Program-made: the position numbers and the translations under genes
Notes under the pieces: generated by a model
What the model was told of the DNA's origin: nothing
Databases searched by the model: none
Seen by the model: the letters and a program-made list of their open reading frames with translations, nothing else
In this document: positions 1 to 7,465 of the stretch, piece after piece
Numbering within the stretch: the first letter of the stretch is position 1
Layout of the letters: each line of letters begins with the position of its first letter
Assembly: GCA_947501105.1 (NCBI GenBank)
Contig: CANMUP010000002.1
Span: 1 to 64,000 of the forward strand
Origin: an uncultured Flaviramulus sp.
Lineage (GTDB): Bacteria; Bacteroidota; Bacteroidia; Flavobacteriales; Flavobacteriaceae
Direction of reading: 5' to 3'
DNA: 64,000 nt

Positions 1-40
1 GCCGATGGTACTGCATTTGTGGGAGAGTAGGTCGTTGCCT
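1..40 (+). rRNA. rrf: 5S ribosomal RNA, 3' end (partial)
   Basis: The first 40 bases match the conserved 3' part of bacterial 5S rRNA: GCCGATGGTACTGC, then GGGAGAGTAGGTCG, ending at about position 40. The 5' two thirds lie outside the window, so an rRNA operon reading rightwards ends here. A strong intrinsic terminator follows within a few bases, as expected at an rRNA operon end. The exact 3' nucleotide is inferred from the family, not from processing data. Confidence 0.9.
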
Positions 41-45
41 TTTTT

Positions 46-78
46 AATCCTCAACATTTATTTGTTGAGGATTTTTTT
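46..78 (+). terminator. Intrinsic terminator of the rRNA operon
   Basis: Arms AATCCTCAACA (46-56) and TGTTGAGGATT (63-73) pair perfectly around a 6-nt loop and run into a tract of seven T. It lies directly after the 5S 3' end and would stop rRNA transcription. Confidence 0.92.
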
Positions 79-122
79 GTACCCTATAGTAAGTTTGGAA
101 AAGTAAACTTGTCGTTGAATAT

Positions 123-1694
123 TTATTTGTCAAAATTATTTGTAAGTACTAATAATTGTGGAAACTCTGAAACTCCTTTTGAAACCTGTTTGAAATATTC
201 TCCAAACGTATGAAAATATGAACCCAAGAAAATATCAATATCACCATCGTTATCATAATCTGCGACATCCATAGTTAACCATTTTCCCGATGCTGCTTCA
301 GGTGTAGAATATGCTTTAAAATTCATATTGCCATTATTTGATAAATATATAAAGGATTGTTCTGGTTTGTCATCATCATAATAAAACGCAGAGGCTGCAA
401 TATCCAAATCTCCATCATTATCAAAATCTCTTGCCATGGCTTTACTCGCACCATAGAGTGGATAGAAGAATGCTTCTTCAAAATTATCATGTCCATCATT
501 TAGATATACTCTAACACCGTGGTAATTTTTTCTTACTACTGAATAGTCCCAATTATCACCATTAGAAAGAAGAATGTCTTTATATCCGTCATTATTAAAA
601 TCTGCTAATTCAAAATAACTAACTCCATAAACTGGAGGAAATTTTAGCACTATTTTTTCTTCGAATTTATTATTTCCTCTGTTGTAAAAAATTGAAATTT
701 GCTCATTTGCTTGTGCCATTAAAGCCATAATATCTGGTTTGCCATCATTATTAAAGTCAAAAACTTCAGTTTTTCTTGCCCCAGGAGCGTTTTTTATAAT
801 ATATCTTTTGTTTGGATCGAAATTATCATACCATAAAAGTTTGCCACGATTATGCCCGAAACCACAGATAATTACATCTTCTTTTTCATCTGCATTTAAA
901 TCAGCCGTACTAAAATTTACTGGTCTTGGAAGGTTTTGTATTTTAATTCTTGGACTATTATCTGTGTTAAACATTGAACTTAATTCACCCAGGTTTTGGT
1001 CTGAAGGACTAAATTTGCCTATAGTAAGTATTCTAGGAGCTTTGTTTGTTGGGAAATCTATATCAACAGCAGGGCTTGGTCCTTTTAAGGTCCTCTTAAG
1101 TTCCATTTTTTTATCGAGTATATAAATCAAATTACTAGCATCTCCAACATAAAGCTGAGAGGTTAGTTTATCAAATTTTAGAAGAGAGGTTCTTGGAAAG
1201 CCTTTATTATTAACAAAAATTTTATCAGCTTTAAACTGAGGTAGTTTGTTTATTATTGGGGTTTCTAATTCTTTATCAATAGGGTGGATAGGAGCTTCTC
1301 TTTCATAATATTCTATAATTTTATGCCACTGACTTTTTGTTAAAATAGGCTCTTCTGGATATATGTTTAATGACTTTACAATGTTTATGTCTTCTTTTGG
1401 AGTACCAGCAAAAGCATCTACACCAGGGATTTTTATCCCCATTCGAAGTCCCATATTTGGGAGTACATTATTAACCCAAGTGCTTTTATCTAGTAGTTTA
1501 GGCTCAGGAAATTCGTGACATACTTTACAATAAATATTGGCCAGTTGTTTCCCAGTTAGTATAGTGTCTAAATGCACTTGCTTGTTAATAGAAACATATG
1601 GATTAGTTTTTTTGTTTGTATTGCGGAGTACTATGCTTATTAGTATTACTGTAGAAATAAAAAAGACGATATGAGAAGCTTTTAAAAATGTCAC
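123..1694 (-). CDS. FG-GAP/VCBS repeat protein with a CxxCH heme motif
   Basis: 523 residues. An N-terminal hydrophobic segment (about 8-25) acts as signal anchor or signal peptide, so the protein is exported. CKVCH at 56-60 is a c-type heme attachment motif. The rest is a beta-propeller-like series of FG-GAP/VCBS repeats whose calcium-binding loops begin at about D265, D313, D365, D423 and D479 (for example DFNNDGKPD). Such proteins are common in Flavobacteriia and often sit with polysaccharide or surface functions; the substrate is unknown. The heme motif next to a propeller suggests electron transfer or a cytochrome-linked surface protein, but this is inference. It stands alone, convergent with the 5S rRNA gene. 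Confidence 0.8.
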   Translation of the reverse strand: MTFLKASHIVFFISTVILISIVLRNTNKKTNPYVSINKQVHLDTILTGKQLANIYCKVCHEFPEPKLLDKSTWVNNVLPNMGLRMGIKIPGVDAFAGTPKEDINIVKSLNIYPEEPILTKSQWHKIIEYYEREAPIHPIDKELETPIINKLPQFKADKIFVNNKGFPRTSLLKFDKLTSQLYVGDASNLIYILDKKMELKRTLKGPSPAVDIDFPTNKAPRILTIGKFSPSDQNLGELSSMFNTDNSPRIKIQNLPRPVNFSTADLNADEKEDVIICGFGHNRGKLLWYDNFDPNKRYIIKNAPGARKTEVFDFNNDGKPDIMALMAQANEQISIFYNRGNNKFEEKIVLKFPPVYGVSYFELADFNNDGYKDILLSNGDNWDYSVVRKNYHGVRVYLNDGHDNFEEAFFYPLYGASKAMARDFDNDGDLDIAASAFYYDDDKPEQSFIYLSNNGNMNFKAYSTPEAASGKWLTMDVADYDNDGDIDIFLGSYFHTFGEYFKQVSKGVSEFPQLLVLTNNFDK

Positions 1695-2226
1695 TTAATT
1701 AAAATTGTTTTTAGATTGAATGATATTATAAAAATAAAGCTAATCAAAATAAGTGACTTTTAGATACTGAACATAAAATAAAAAAGGTAATTCTTAATTT
1801 TAATGAGTTGATAATAGTTATACTGATGCTTTGTTGCAATGCCAGAAATAATTCTACAATATATAATTAGCTACATTTCATTCATTCATTCATTCAAACC
1901 AATTTATACCTACTCTCTCTCTTTTTCAATGAAAAAGGGCTGGCTTTACTGCGCTGAAAGCTGTTTTTCCGTTAAAACAGGTTTAAGCTCCATTTATATT
2001 GCTATGGGTACACTTATTACATTATCATTTTGTGAATGAAGCTTTTTTTGTTCATTTAACCTATCAATAACTCTTTGTATTAATATTTAATAGGTTGAAA
2101 AAGCGTTGCGAAAAGCAAGTAATGGTTAACAAAAAGTGATGCCTTTGCTCAAACAAATATCAGAAAGTTTATTAAAACAAAGTATAGTAAAAGAAAGACT
2201 TAACATAATACCTAAAAATTAATTAC
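1695..2226. other. 532-base intergenic region with hairpins, no convincing gene
   Basis: No open frame here looks like a protein; a 66-codon plus-strand frame at 1839-2039 has low-complexity content and no recognisable family. Visible structure: CTTTTTC-AAT-GAAAAAG (1921-1937), CTGTTTT-6 nt-AAAACAG (1961-1980), and a spaced inverted repeat AACCTAT (2058-2064) / ATAGGTT (2090-2096). It must hold the promoters of the FG-GAP gene on the left and of the HTH operon on the right. The patch 1930-2000 is visibly less AT-rich than its surroundings and could be a relic of something inserted. Confidence 0.5.
1877..1896. repeat. TTCA tetranucleotide repeat, five copies
   Basis: Five perfect tandem TTCA units lie upstream of the FG-GAP protein gene, on its 5' side. 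Tetranucleotide tracts can vary in copy number by slippage; whether this one affects expression cannot be judged from one sequence. Confidence 0.8.
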
Positions 2227-2664
2227 ATGGAACATATGGAAATAGAAATATTAAATTATACAGATATGTTTTTTATTAAAAGATATGCTCTCGGATTTAG
2301 TATAGATCAAATTATAAATGAATTATCTATAAAAAATAATTCAAGTTTTTTTGAAAGGAAAAGAGAAATAAAAAGAAAGTTAGGTATAGTAAACGATTTA
2401 AATATAATAGATAAAGCCTATAATATTGGACTATTCGTTGTAGATAATTATTTTTTAAAAAACACAAATCATATTGCTTTCGGAGTTGCTTACAATTTAT
2501 ACTTAGACAGAGAATATAATCAAATTTCTGAAAACAACCTTAGTGATTTGTATTCAGAAACACTTAAAATTCTTGAAGAAATTATCGAAAAGAATGAAAT
2601 GAAAAATAAGTTTCTGACAAAGGAAAACCAAATCAAATCAAATATGTTATTATCGGCATGTTAA
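2227..2664 (+). CDS. Small HTH protein with LuxR/GerE-like fold, first gene of a three-gene operon
   Basis: 145 residues. Residues about 10-70 fit the LuxR C-terminal (GerE) HTH pattern: a hydrophobic first helix, ALGFSIDQIINELSI as scaffold and turn, then IKRKLGIVNDLNIIDKAYNIGL, where KLG and the closing AxxxGL helix are typical. There is no receiver or ligand domain, so it is essentially a DNA-binding module plus an acidic helical tail (about 75-145) ending in Cys. The recognition helix is diverged (SSFFERKREIK), so DNA binding is likely but not certain. Its stop overlaps the next start by 7 nt, which implies translational coupling. Very AT-rich. Function unknown; most likely a transcription regulator. 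Confidence 0.65.
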   Translation: MEHMEIEILNYTDMFFIKRYALGFSIDQIINELSIKNNSSFFERKREIKRKLGIVNDLNIIDKAYNIGLFVVDNYFLKNTNHIAFGVAYNLYLDREYNQISENNLSDLYSETLKILEEIIEKNEMKNKFLTKENQIKSNMLLSAC

Positions 2665-3398
2665 GTAAATACGAATTATATTTTTTAAAGCTTTTTGCTC
2701 ATAATTTTAGTCATAGCTATATATCAAATTTTTTAGATTTAGAAAAAGGAAAAGTTTTAATTATAGAAAAAAGGGTTAGAAGAAAATTAAACACTAAATA
2801 TTGTTCTGATACTATTATAAAAGCCTTCAATTTAGAGATTTTGAGTAAGTATGATTATGTTGATGAAGCTATTAAAGATATATCATCAAACTATGCGCTT
2901 ATTATTATAGAAGAATATTCAAAGACTTCCCAAATGAATTTAATTACGCTTCAAAATATTCTAAAGTCTTTCATAAAGAAGTGTGGTTTGCAATTGGCAG
3001 CTAATAATAGAAAATTAGGGTTATATAAAAAAAGCTTTGGTCGTTCTGAAATTAATTTCTTAAAAATGAGGTATAAAAATTACAACTTAGAAGAAATATC
3101 TAACAAGTTAAAATTGCCTCAAGAATCAATTTTGGAAATGGAAATGTGCATTCCAAAGGCATTGCATTCCAATTCTTGGTACAATGCATATAGAAAAGCT
3201 ATTGAAATAAAATTATTAAAAAAACCAAATTTTAGTAACGCATTTTTTAAAATCAATCTTATAAAATCTAGAAATGAAATTTTAAAGTTAATTAAAAATA
3301 GGGCACTAAACGACGAAAAATTGAAAGTTGAAATGATTTATTCCGTTTTAATAACATTTTATAATACTCTTGAGTATTATAATCTTCATGAAAACTAG
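2658..3398 (+). CDS. Protein with two diverged LuxR-like HTH modules
   Basis: 246 residues. Two stretches, about 3-63 and 128-188, each resemble the LuxR/GerE HTH: YELYFLKLFAHNFSHSYIS followed by VRRKLNTKYCSDTIIKAF, and SEINFLKMRYKNYNLEEIS followed by a weaker second half. They resemble each other and the upstream protein, pointing to a duplication inside one family. No receiver, PAS or membrane segment is visible. It starts inside the previous gene (7-nt overlap), so the two proteins are probably made together and may form a heteromer. The second module lacks the basic RRKL signature and may be for dimerisation rather than DNA contact. No precise function can be named. Confidence 0.6.
   Translation: MLSKYELYFLKLFAHNFSHSYISNFLDLEKGKVLIIEKRVRRKLNTKYCSDTIIKAFNLEILSKYDYVDEAIKDISSNYALIIIEEYSKTSQMNLITLQNILKSFIKKCGLQLAANNRKLGLYKKSFGRSEINFLKMRYKNYNLEEISNKLKLPQESILEMEMCIPKALHSNSWYNAYRKAIEIKLLKKPNFSNAFFKINLIKSRNEILKLIKNRALNDEKLKVEMIYSVLITFYNTLEYYNLHEN
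3359..3382. promoter_or_regulatory. 24-bp inverted repeat before the small third ORF
   Basis: Arms TTATAATACTC (3359-3369) and GAGTATTATAA (3372-3382) are perfectly complementary with two bases between. They lie in the last codons of the two-module HTH gene and end 5 nt before the ATG of the next ORF (3388). It could be a protein-binding dyad or an mRNA hairpin controlling translation of the small ORF. Confidence 0.6.
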
Positions 3399-3552
3399 TC
3401 AAAGCTCTTCAAATCTAATTATAGAAAATATTAATACTACTAACCCAAATTTAGTATACACTAATAGCCTTCATTCATCTAATGAAATTGGAACCAATAG
3501 TTTTGAATGTAAAGTTATAGATGCTAGTGTAAATACCAATATTCAGAATTAA
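3388..3552 (+). CDS. Small Asn/Ser/Thr-rich protein, third gene of the HTH operon
   Basis: 54 residues when read from ATG 3388, overlapping the preceding gene by 11 nt. The product (beginning MKTSQSSSNLIIENI) is rich in Asn, Ser and Thr, has one Cys (in FECKV) and no hydrophobic segment, signal peptide or double-glycine leader. No family is recognised. An upstream ATG in the same frame (3370) would lie inside the palindrome and is less attractive. Support for being real is its overlap with the HTH gene and the tight operon arrangement; its low-complexity composition is the main argument against. Confidence 0.4.
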   Translation: MKTSQSSSNLIIENINTTNPNLVYTNSLHSSNEIGTNSFECKVIDASVNTNIQN

Positions 3553-3691
3553 ACAATTCACAATCTGCATTTATATAACCTTTTTCATAACTGGTCAACC
3601 TAGTAGATAACGTTTTGTTATATGGAAAGTAGCAGATTAGGACTTATTATATTAGACTGGACACAAAGTTGAGAGAATTGTTACTGCATTT

Positions 3692-3732
3692 AAAAACAAA
3701 AAACAAAAAACAAAAAACAAAAAACAAAAAAC
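3692..3732. repeat. 7-bp tandem repeat (AAAAAAC), about six copies
   Basis: C residues recur exactly every 7 bases at 3697, 3704, 3711, 3718, 3725 and 3732 in a run of A. It lies between the HTH operon and tRNA-Phe, beside the tRNA terminator. The unit is too short for CRISPR. On the tRNA strand it reads GTTTTTT repeated and may add T-rich sequence to termination. Confidence 0.9.
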
Positions 3733-3769
3733 TCACAACTTTCTAATAATTAGATTGTTATGAGTTTTT
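3727..3769 (-). terminator. Terminator of tRNA-Phe
   Basis: AAAAACTCA (3727-3735) and TGAGTTTTT (3761-3769) pair, with further partial pairing inside (AAC/GTT). It lies 4 nt after the tRNA 3' end, and on the minus strand runs into GTTTTTT repeats. Confidence 0.7.
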
Positions 3770-3773
3770 AAAG

Positions 3774-3846
3774 TGGTACCTCCAGGAATCGAACCAGGGA
3801 CACAAGGATTTTCAGTCCTTTGCTCTACCAACTGAGCTAAGGTACC
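3774..3846 (-). tRNA. tRNA-Phe (GAA)
   Basis: The minus strand folds as a 73-nt cloverleaf: acceptor GGTACCT pairs with AGGTACC, discriminator A, D-arm with AGTTGGTAGAG, anticodon loop CTGAAAA giving GAA, and T-arm with GGTTCGATTCC. CCA is not encoded. A perfect TAnnTTTG promoter box precedes it. Confidence 0.97.
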
Positions 3847-3861
3847 TCGCCAAAGCGGTTG

Positions 3862-3892
3862 CAAATATATATTCATTTTTGTTATTCGCCAA
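3862..3892 (-). promoter_or_regulatory. Promoter of tRNA-Phe
   Basis: On the minus strand TATATTTG (3869-3862) matches the Bacteroidetes -7 box TAnnTTTG exactly, and TTG (3892-3890) lies 20 nt upstream as the -33 box. Transcription would start a few bases before the tRNA 5' end at 3846. Confidence 0.75.
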
Positions 3893-4019
3893 AATAAAAA
3901 TACAAAAAATTATAGTTTAGTGGTATTTAATTGACGCACTTTTATTTAAATACTAATATTATAAAATAATTAAGAATTTTATTGTTTCTCGTTTTGTAAA
4001 TTTAGCGTTTTAAAGATAT

Positions 4020-4751
4020 ATGAATTTAATTATAGATGTTGGGAATACATATGTTAAACTTGCTGTTTTTAAAGCAGATAAGATTAAAAAAAAGGATGTT
4101 ATTAAACTAGAAAACCTTACAGGATTTATTGATTCTTTAAAAAAAGAATGTAAATCTATTACAAAAGTAATTATAGCTTCGGTAGGAAAATTAAAAAGCA
4201 AGGATATTAGGTATATAGCTAAACATTATAAAGATTTAATACTTTTAGATTCAGACACTAAATTACCCTTTAAAAATTTATATAGCACACCAAAAACATT
4301 AGGAATAGATAGAATAGCTTTGGTTAGTGCTTCTATTAATCAGTTCCCTGAAAAAAATGTTTTAATTATTGATGCAGGAACATGTATTACTTATGATTTT
4401 GTTACAGACAACAATGAATATATAGGAGGAGCAATTTCTCCAGGAATTCGTATGCGTTATAAAGCATTAAATAATTTAACGGCTAATTTGCCGTTATTAG
4501 AAACAAAAACTCCAAATTCTATTGTTGGAAATTCAACAAATGATTCGATACATTCTGGAGTGGTAAATGGCGTTTTAAAAGAAATTGAGGGGGTAATTAA
4601 ACAATATGAAGAGAAATATTCAGATTTAACAGTTATTTTAACAGGTGGCGATGCTAATTTCTTGTCAAAACAATTAAAAAGTAGCATATTTGCCAACTCT
4701 AATTTTCTTTTAGAGGGACTAAACTATATTTTACAATTTAATTCAAACTAA
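4020..4751 (+). CDS. coaX: Type III pantothenate kinase
   Basis: 243 residues. Phosphorylates pantothenate, the first step of coenzyme A synthesis in the cytoplasm. The ASKHA-fold signatures are clear: DVGNT at 6-10 (phosphate loop), GIDR at 95-98, DAGT at 118-121 and GGAISPG at 136-142, all characteristic of the CoaX class rather than CoaA. Length is normal. It heads a run of envelope genes (outer membrane protein, TPR protein, lptC) in an order I know from other Flavobacteriaceae. The stop overlaps the next ATG by one base. A near-consensus -7 box TAAATTTA lies about 20 nt upstream of the start. Confidence 0.95.
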   Translation: MNLIIDVGNTYVKLAVFKADKIKKKDVIKLENLTGFIDSLKKECKSITKVIIASVGKLKSKDIRYIAKHYKDLILLDSDTKLPFKNLYSTPKTLGIDRIALVSASINQFPEKNVLIIDAGTCITYDFVTDNNEYIGGAISPGIRMRYKALNNLTANLPLLETKTPNSIVGNSTNDSIHSGVVNGVLKEIEGVIKQYEEKYSDLTVILTGGDANFLSKQLKSSIFANSNFLLEGLNYILQFNSN

Positions 4752-6064
4752 TGATAAAAAAACTTGTAATAGTTTTTATTGCTTTTATTGCAATTCAGAG
4801 TTACGCACAACAAGGAACTGCTTCACCTTATTCGTTTTATGGCATAGGAAGCCTTAAATTTAAGGGAACAGTTGAGAATAGAAGTATGGGAGGATTAAGC
4901 ATTTATACAGATAGTATTCATGTAAATTTACGAAATCCAGCGTCATATGCTGGCGAAAATTTAGCTTATTTTAATAATGAAACTAGACCTATTAAATTTA
5001 CTGTTGGAGGAAGTTATTCTAGTACAGATTTAAAAAGTAATACAAGTAGTGATAAAGCATCGGCATCTACATTTGATTATTTAGCATTATCTGTTCCTAT
5101 GGGTAAATTTGGTTTAGGCTTTGGCTTAATGCCTTATACATCTGTTGGCTATAAGTTAGAATCTCTTAACGGATCTGGAAATCCAATAAATAGATTTAGA
5201 GGTGAAGGTGGTGTCAATAAAGCCTTTTTAGGAATTGGCTATATGCTTGCAAAAGGATTAAGCATTGGGGTTGATGCACATTATAACTTTGGAAATATCC
5301 AAAATGCCACTATTGAATTTATTTATGATGATGAAGGTGTGCTTGCGCAATATCAAGCTCGTGAAGCGAACAGATCAGATTTAAGTGGGTTAAATTTTAA
5401 TATTGGATTATCATATAAAAAGATGTTGAATGAAAAATTAGAATTTGTTTCTGGTATTACTTTCTCACCAGAAAGTAGTTTGACATCAAAAAATGAACGT
5501 TCGTTTTCTACAATAACAATTAATCCTTCAACAGGACAAGAATTTGCAATAAACACTATTGAATTAGACCTTGAAGCAAGTGGTTTAAAAGAAACAGATT
5601 TAATTTTGCCATCAAAATTTTCATTTGGTGCTGGTATTGGAGAACCAAGAAAATGGTTTGTTGGTGCAGAATACACATCGCAAAAAACAAGTAATTTTTC
5701 TAATGCCTTATATAGTAGCAGTGCTACTAAATTTGAAGATGCATCAACTATTTCTTTTGGAGGTTTCTTTATTCCTAATTATAATACACTTAATGGGTAT
5801 TTTAAACGTGTTGTATATAGAGCAGGTATTCGTTCAGAAAAAACAGGGTTAAATATAAATAACGAATCAATAAAAGAGTTTGGCATATCTTTTGGAGTAG
5901 GATTACCAGTTGGAGATGTTAGAATGTTTTCTAATGCCAATTTAGGTTTCGAAATAGGTAAGCGTGGAACCAAAAATAGCAACTTAATCCAAGAGAATTT
6001 TGTTAATTTCCAATTAAGCTTATCTTTGAACGACAGATGGTTCAATAAAAGGAAGTATGACTAA
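4751..6064 (+). CDS. Putative outer membrane protein, beta-barrel type
   Basis: 437 residues with a clear signal peptide (cleavage likely after SYA, residue 19). Just after the signal, the text ASPYSFYGIGSL and the asymmetric pattern of alternating hydrophobic residues ending in aromatic positions are typical of Bacteroidetes barrel proteins of unknown role found between coaX and lptC. Repeated phrases GLGFGLMPY, GIGYMLAKGLSIGVD and FSFGAGIGEPRKWFVGAEY look like beta-strands; the C-terminus has a strand-like NFQLSLSLNDRWF. It starts one base inside coaX. Role unknown; its neighbours suggest the outer membrane or LPS transport. No catalytic motif is seen. Confidence 0.75.
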   Translation: MIKKLVIVFIAFIAIQSYAQQGTASPYSFYGIGSLKFKGTVENRSMGGLSIYTDSIHVNLRNPASYAGENLAYFNNETRPIKFTVGGSYSSTDLKSNTSSDKASASTFDYLALSVPMGKFGLGFGLMPYTSVGYKLESLNGSGNPINRFRGEGGVNKAFLGIGYMLAKGLSIGVDAHYNFGNIQNATIEFIYDDEGVLAQYQAREANRSDLSGLNFNIGLSYKKMLNEKLEFVSGITFSPESSLTSKNERSFSTITINPSTGQEFAINTIELDLEASGLKETDLILPSKFSFGAGIGEPRKWFVGAEYTSQKTSNFSNALYSSSATKFEDASTISFGGFFIPNYNTLNGYFKRVVYRAGIRSEKTGLNINNESIKEFGISFGVGLPVGDVRMFSNANLGFEIGKRGTKNSNLIQENFVNFQLSLSLNDRWFNKRKYD

Positions 6065-6082
6065 CAACATAAAATTATTATC

Positions 6083-7465
6083 ATGAAGGCGAAAATTACA
6101 TTATTATTTACATTTTTATTCATAGGATTAAACCTAGTAAACTCTCAAAGTAATGAAGAAGATATGGCAACTTTGTCAATTATGACTGAGTATGCTAAAG
6201 CAAAAAATTACGAAGCAGCTTATAAACCATTTTTAGAGTTAAGGGAAAGAAACCCTAAATTTAATAGAGCGATTTATGTATATGGCGAGAAAATTTTAGC
6301 AGATAAAATTAAAAAATCTGCTGGAGCAGACAAGGGAACTTTTGTAAATGACCTATTAAAACTATGGGATGAAAGAGGAACTCATTTTGCGAGTAAAACA
6401 CCTAAAGGGGAATATGCAGCAAAAGCTTGTCAGTTAATGTATGAAAATAGCGATATTTTAAACAAAACAAAGGCAGAATTATATGAGTGTTTCGATGCTG
6501 CTTATAAATTGGACAAAGCAACGTTTACTAATCCAAAAAGCTTGTACACTTACTTCTCTTTAATGGTGGATTTGTATGATGCTGGTAAAAAACCTGCTAA
6601 AGATTTATTTAACAAATATGATGATGTTGTTGAAAAGATGGAAGATGAAGTTAAAAACTATTCTGAAAAACTAAATAAACTTGTTGCTAAAGAGGATGCA
6701 GGTGAGAAATTGGGTAGTAAAGATGTTAGAAGGAAAAAATCATATTCCAGTTACTTAACTGCTTATGATAAAATAGCAGAAAGTGTTGATAGTAAATTAG
6801 GTAAAAGAGCAAATTGCGAAAACTTAATTCCGTTATATCAAAAAGATTTTGAAGAATATAAAAGTGATGCTGTTTGGTTAAAACGTGCTGTAAGCAGAAT
6901 GTTTAATAAAGAATGTACTGATGATCCTTTATACATTAAGTTAGTAAAAGCTTATGATGAAACAGCACCTTCTGCAGATACTAAATATTTTGTAGCTGGA
7001 CTGTTATTAAAAGATGGTAAAGAAACTGAAGCTATAAGCTATTTTAATCAGTCGTTCGATTTAGAAGATGATGCTTTCAAAAAATCTAGATTAGCTTACA
7101 GAATAGGTTCAATTCTTAAAAAGAAAGGTAAATATGGTCAAGCAAGAGGATATTTCAGAAATGCTTTAAAACTTAACCCTTCAAACGGTCGTCCGCATTT
7201 AGCAATAGCAGCTATGTATGCAGCAAGTGCAAACAGATGTGGAGATACAACTTTTAATAAAAGAGCAGTATATTGGTTAGCTGCTGATGAGGCTAGAAAA
7301 GCAGCTCGTGTAGATCCAACATTAAAAAAGGCCGCTGCACAATCTGCTAAAAGTTATTCGGCTAAAGCACCTTCTAAATCAGATATATTTAGTGCAGCAA
7401 ATTCAGGACAAACTATAAGAATTGGTTGTTGGATTGGGGCTTCGGTTACAGTGCCTAAAGTTTAA
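6083..7465 (+). CDS. Tetratricopeptide repeat protein, exported
   Basis: 460 residues with a signal peptide (hydrophobic core 5-20, cleavage near NSQ). The body is helical; a recognisable TPR pair lies near residues 300-380 (FVAGLLLKDGKETEAISYFNQ and RIGSILKKKGKYGQARGYF, with the LNPSNGRPHLAIA follow-up). Earlier helices are Lys-rich and charged. It lies 19 nt after the barrel protein and one base before lptC, so it belongs to the same transcript. TPR domains bind other proteins; with its neighbours it is probably a periplasmic scaffold in envelope assembly. The partner is not known. Confidence 0.8.
   Translation: MKAKITLLFTFLFIGLNLVNSQSNEEDMATLSIMTEYAKAKNYEAAYKPFLELRERNPKFNRAIYVYGEKILADKIKKSAGADKGTFVNDLLKLWDERGTHFASKTPKGEYAAKACQLMYENSDILNKTKAELYECFDAAYKLDKATFTNPKSLYTYFSLMVDLYDAGKKPAKDLFNKYDDVVEKMEDEVKNYSEKLNKLVAKEDAGEKLGSKDVRRKKSYSSYLTAYDKIAESVDSKLGKRANCENLIPLYQKDFEEYKSDAVWLKRAVSRMFNKECTDDPLYIKLVKAYDETAPSADTKYFVAGLLLKDGKETEAISYFNQSFDLEDDAFKKSRLAYRIGSILKKKGKYGQARGYFRNALKLNPSNGRPHLAIAAMYAASANRCGDTTFNKRAVYWLAADEARKAARVDPTLKKAAAQSAKSYSAKAPSKSDIFSAANSGQTIRIGCWIGASVTVPKV

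Noticed and set aside
1839-2039. 66-codon plus-strand frame
   Set aside because: Low-complexity start from the TTCA tract, no family, no promoter; lies in a hairpin-rich gap.
3692-3732. CRISPR-like array
   Set aside because: The unit is 7 bp with no spacers; a simple tandem repeat. No cas genes are present.
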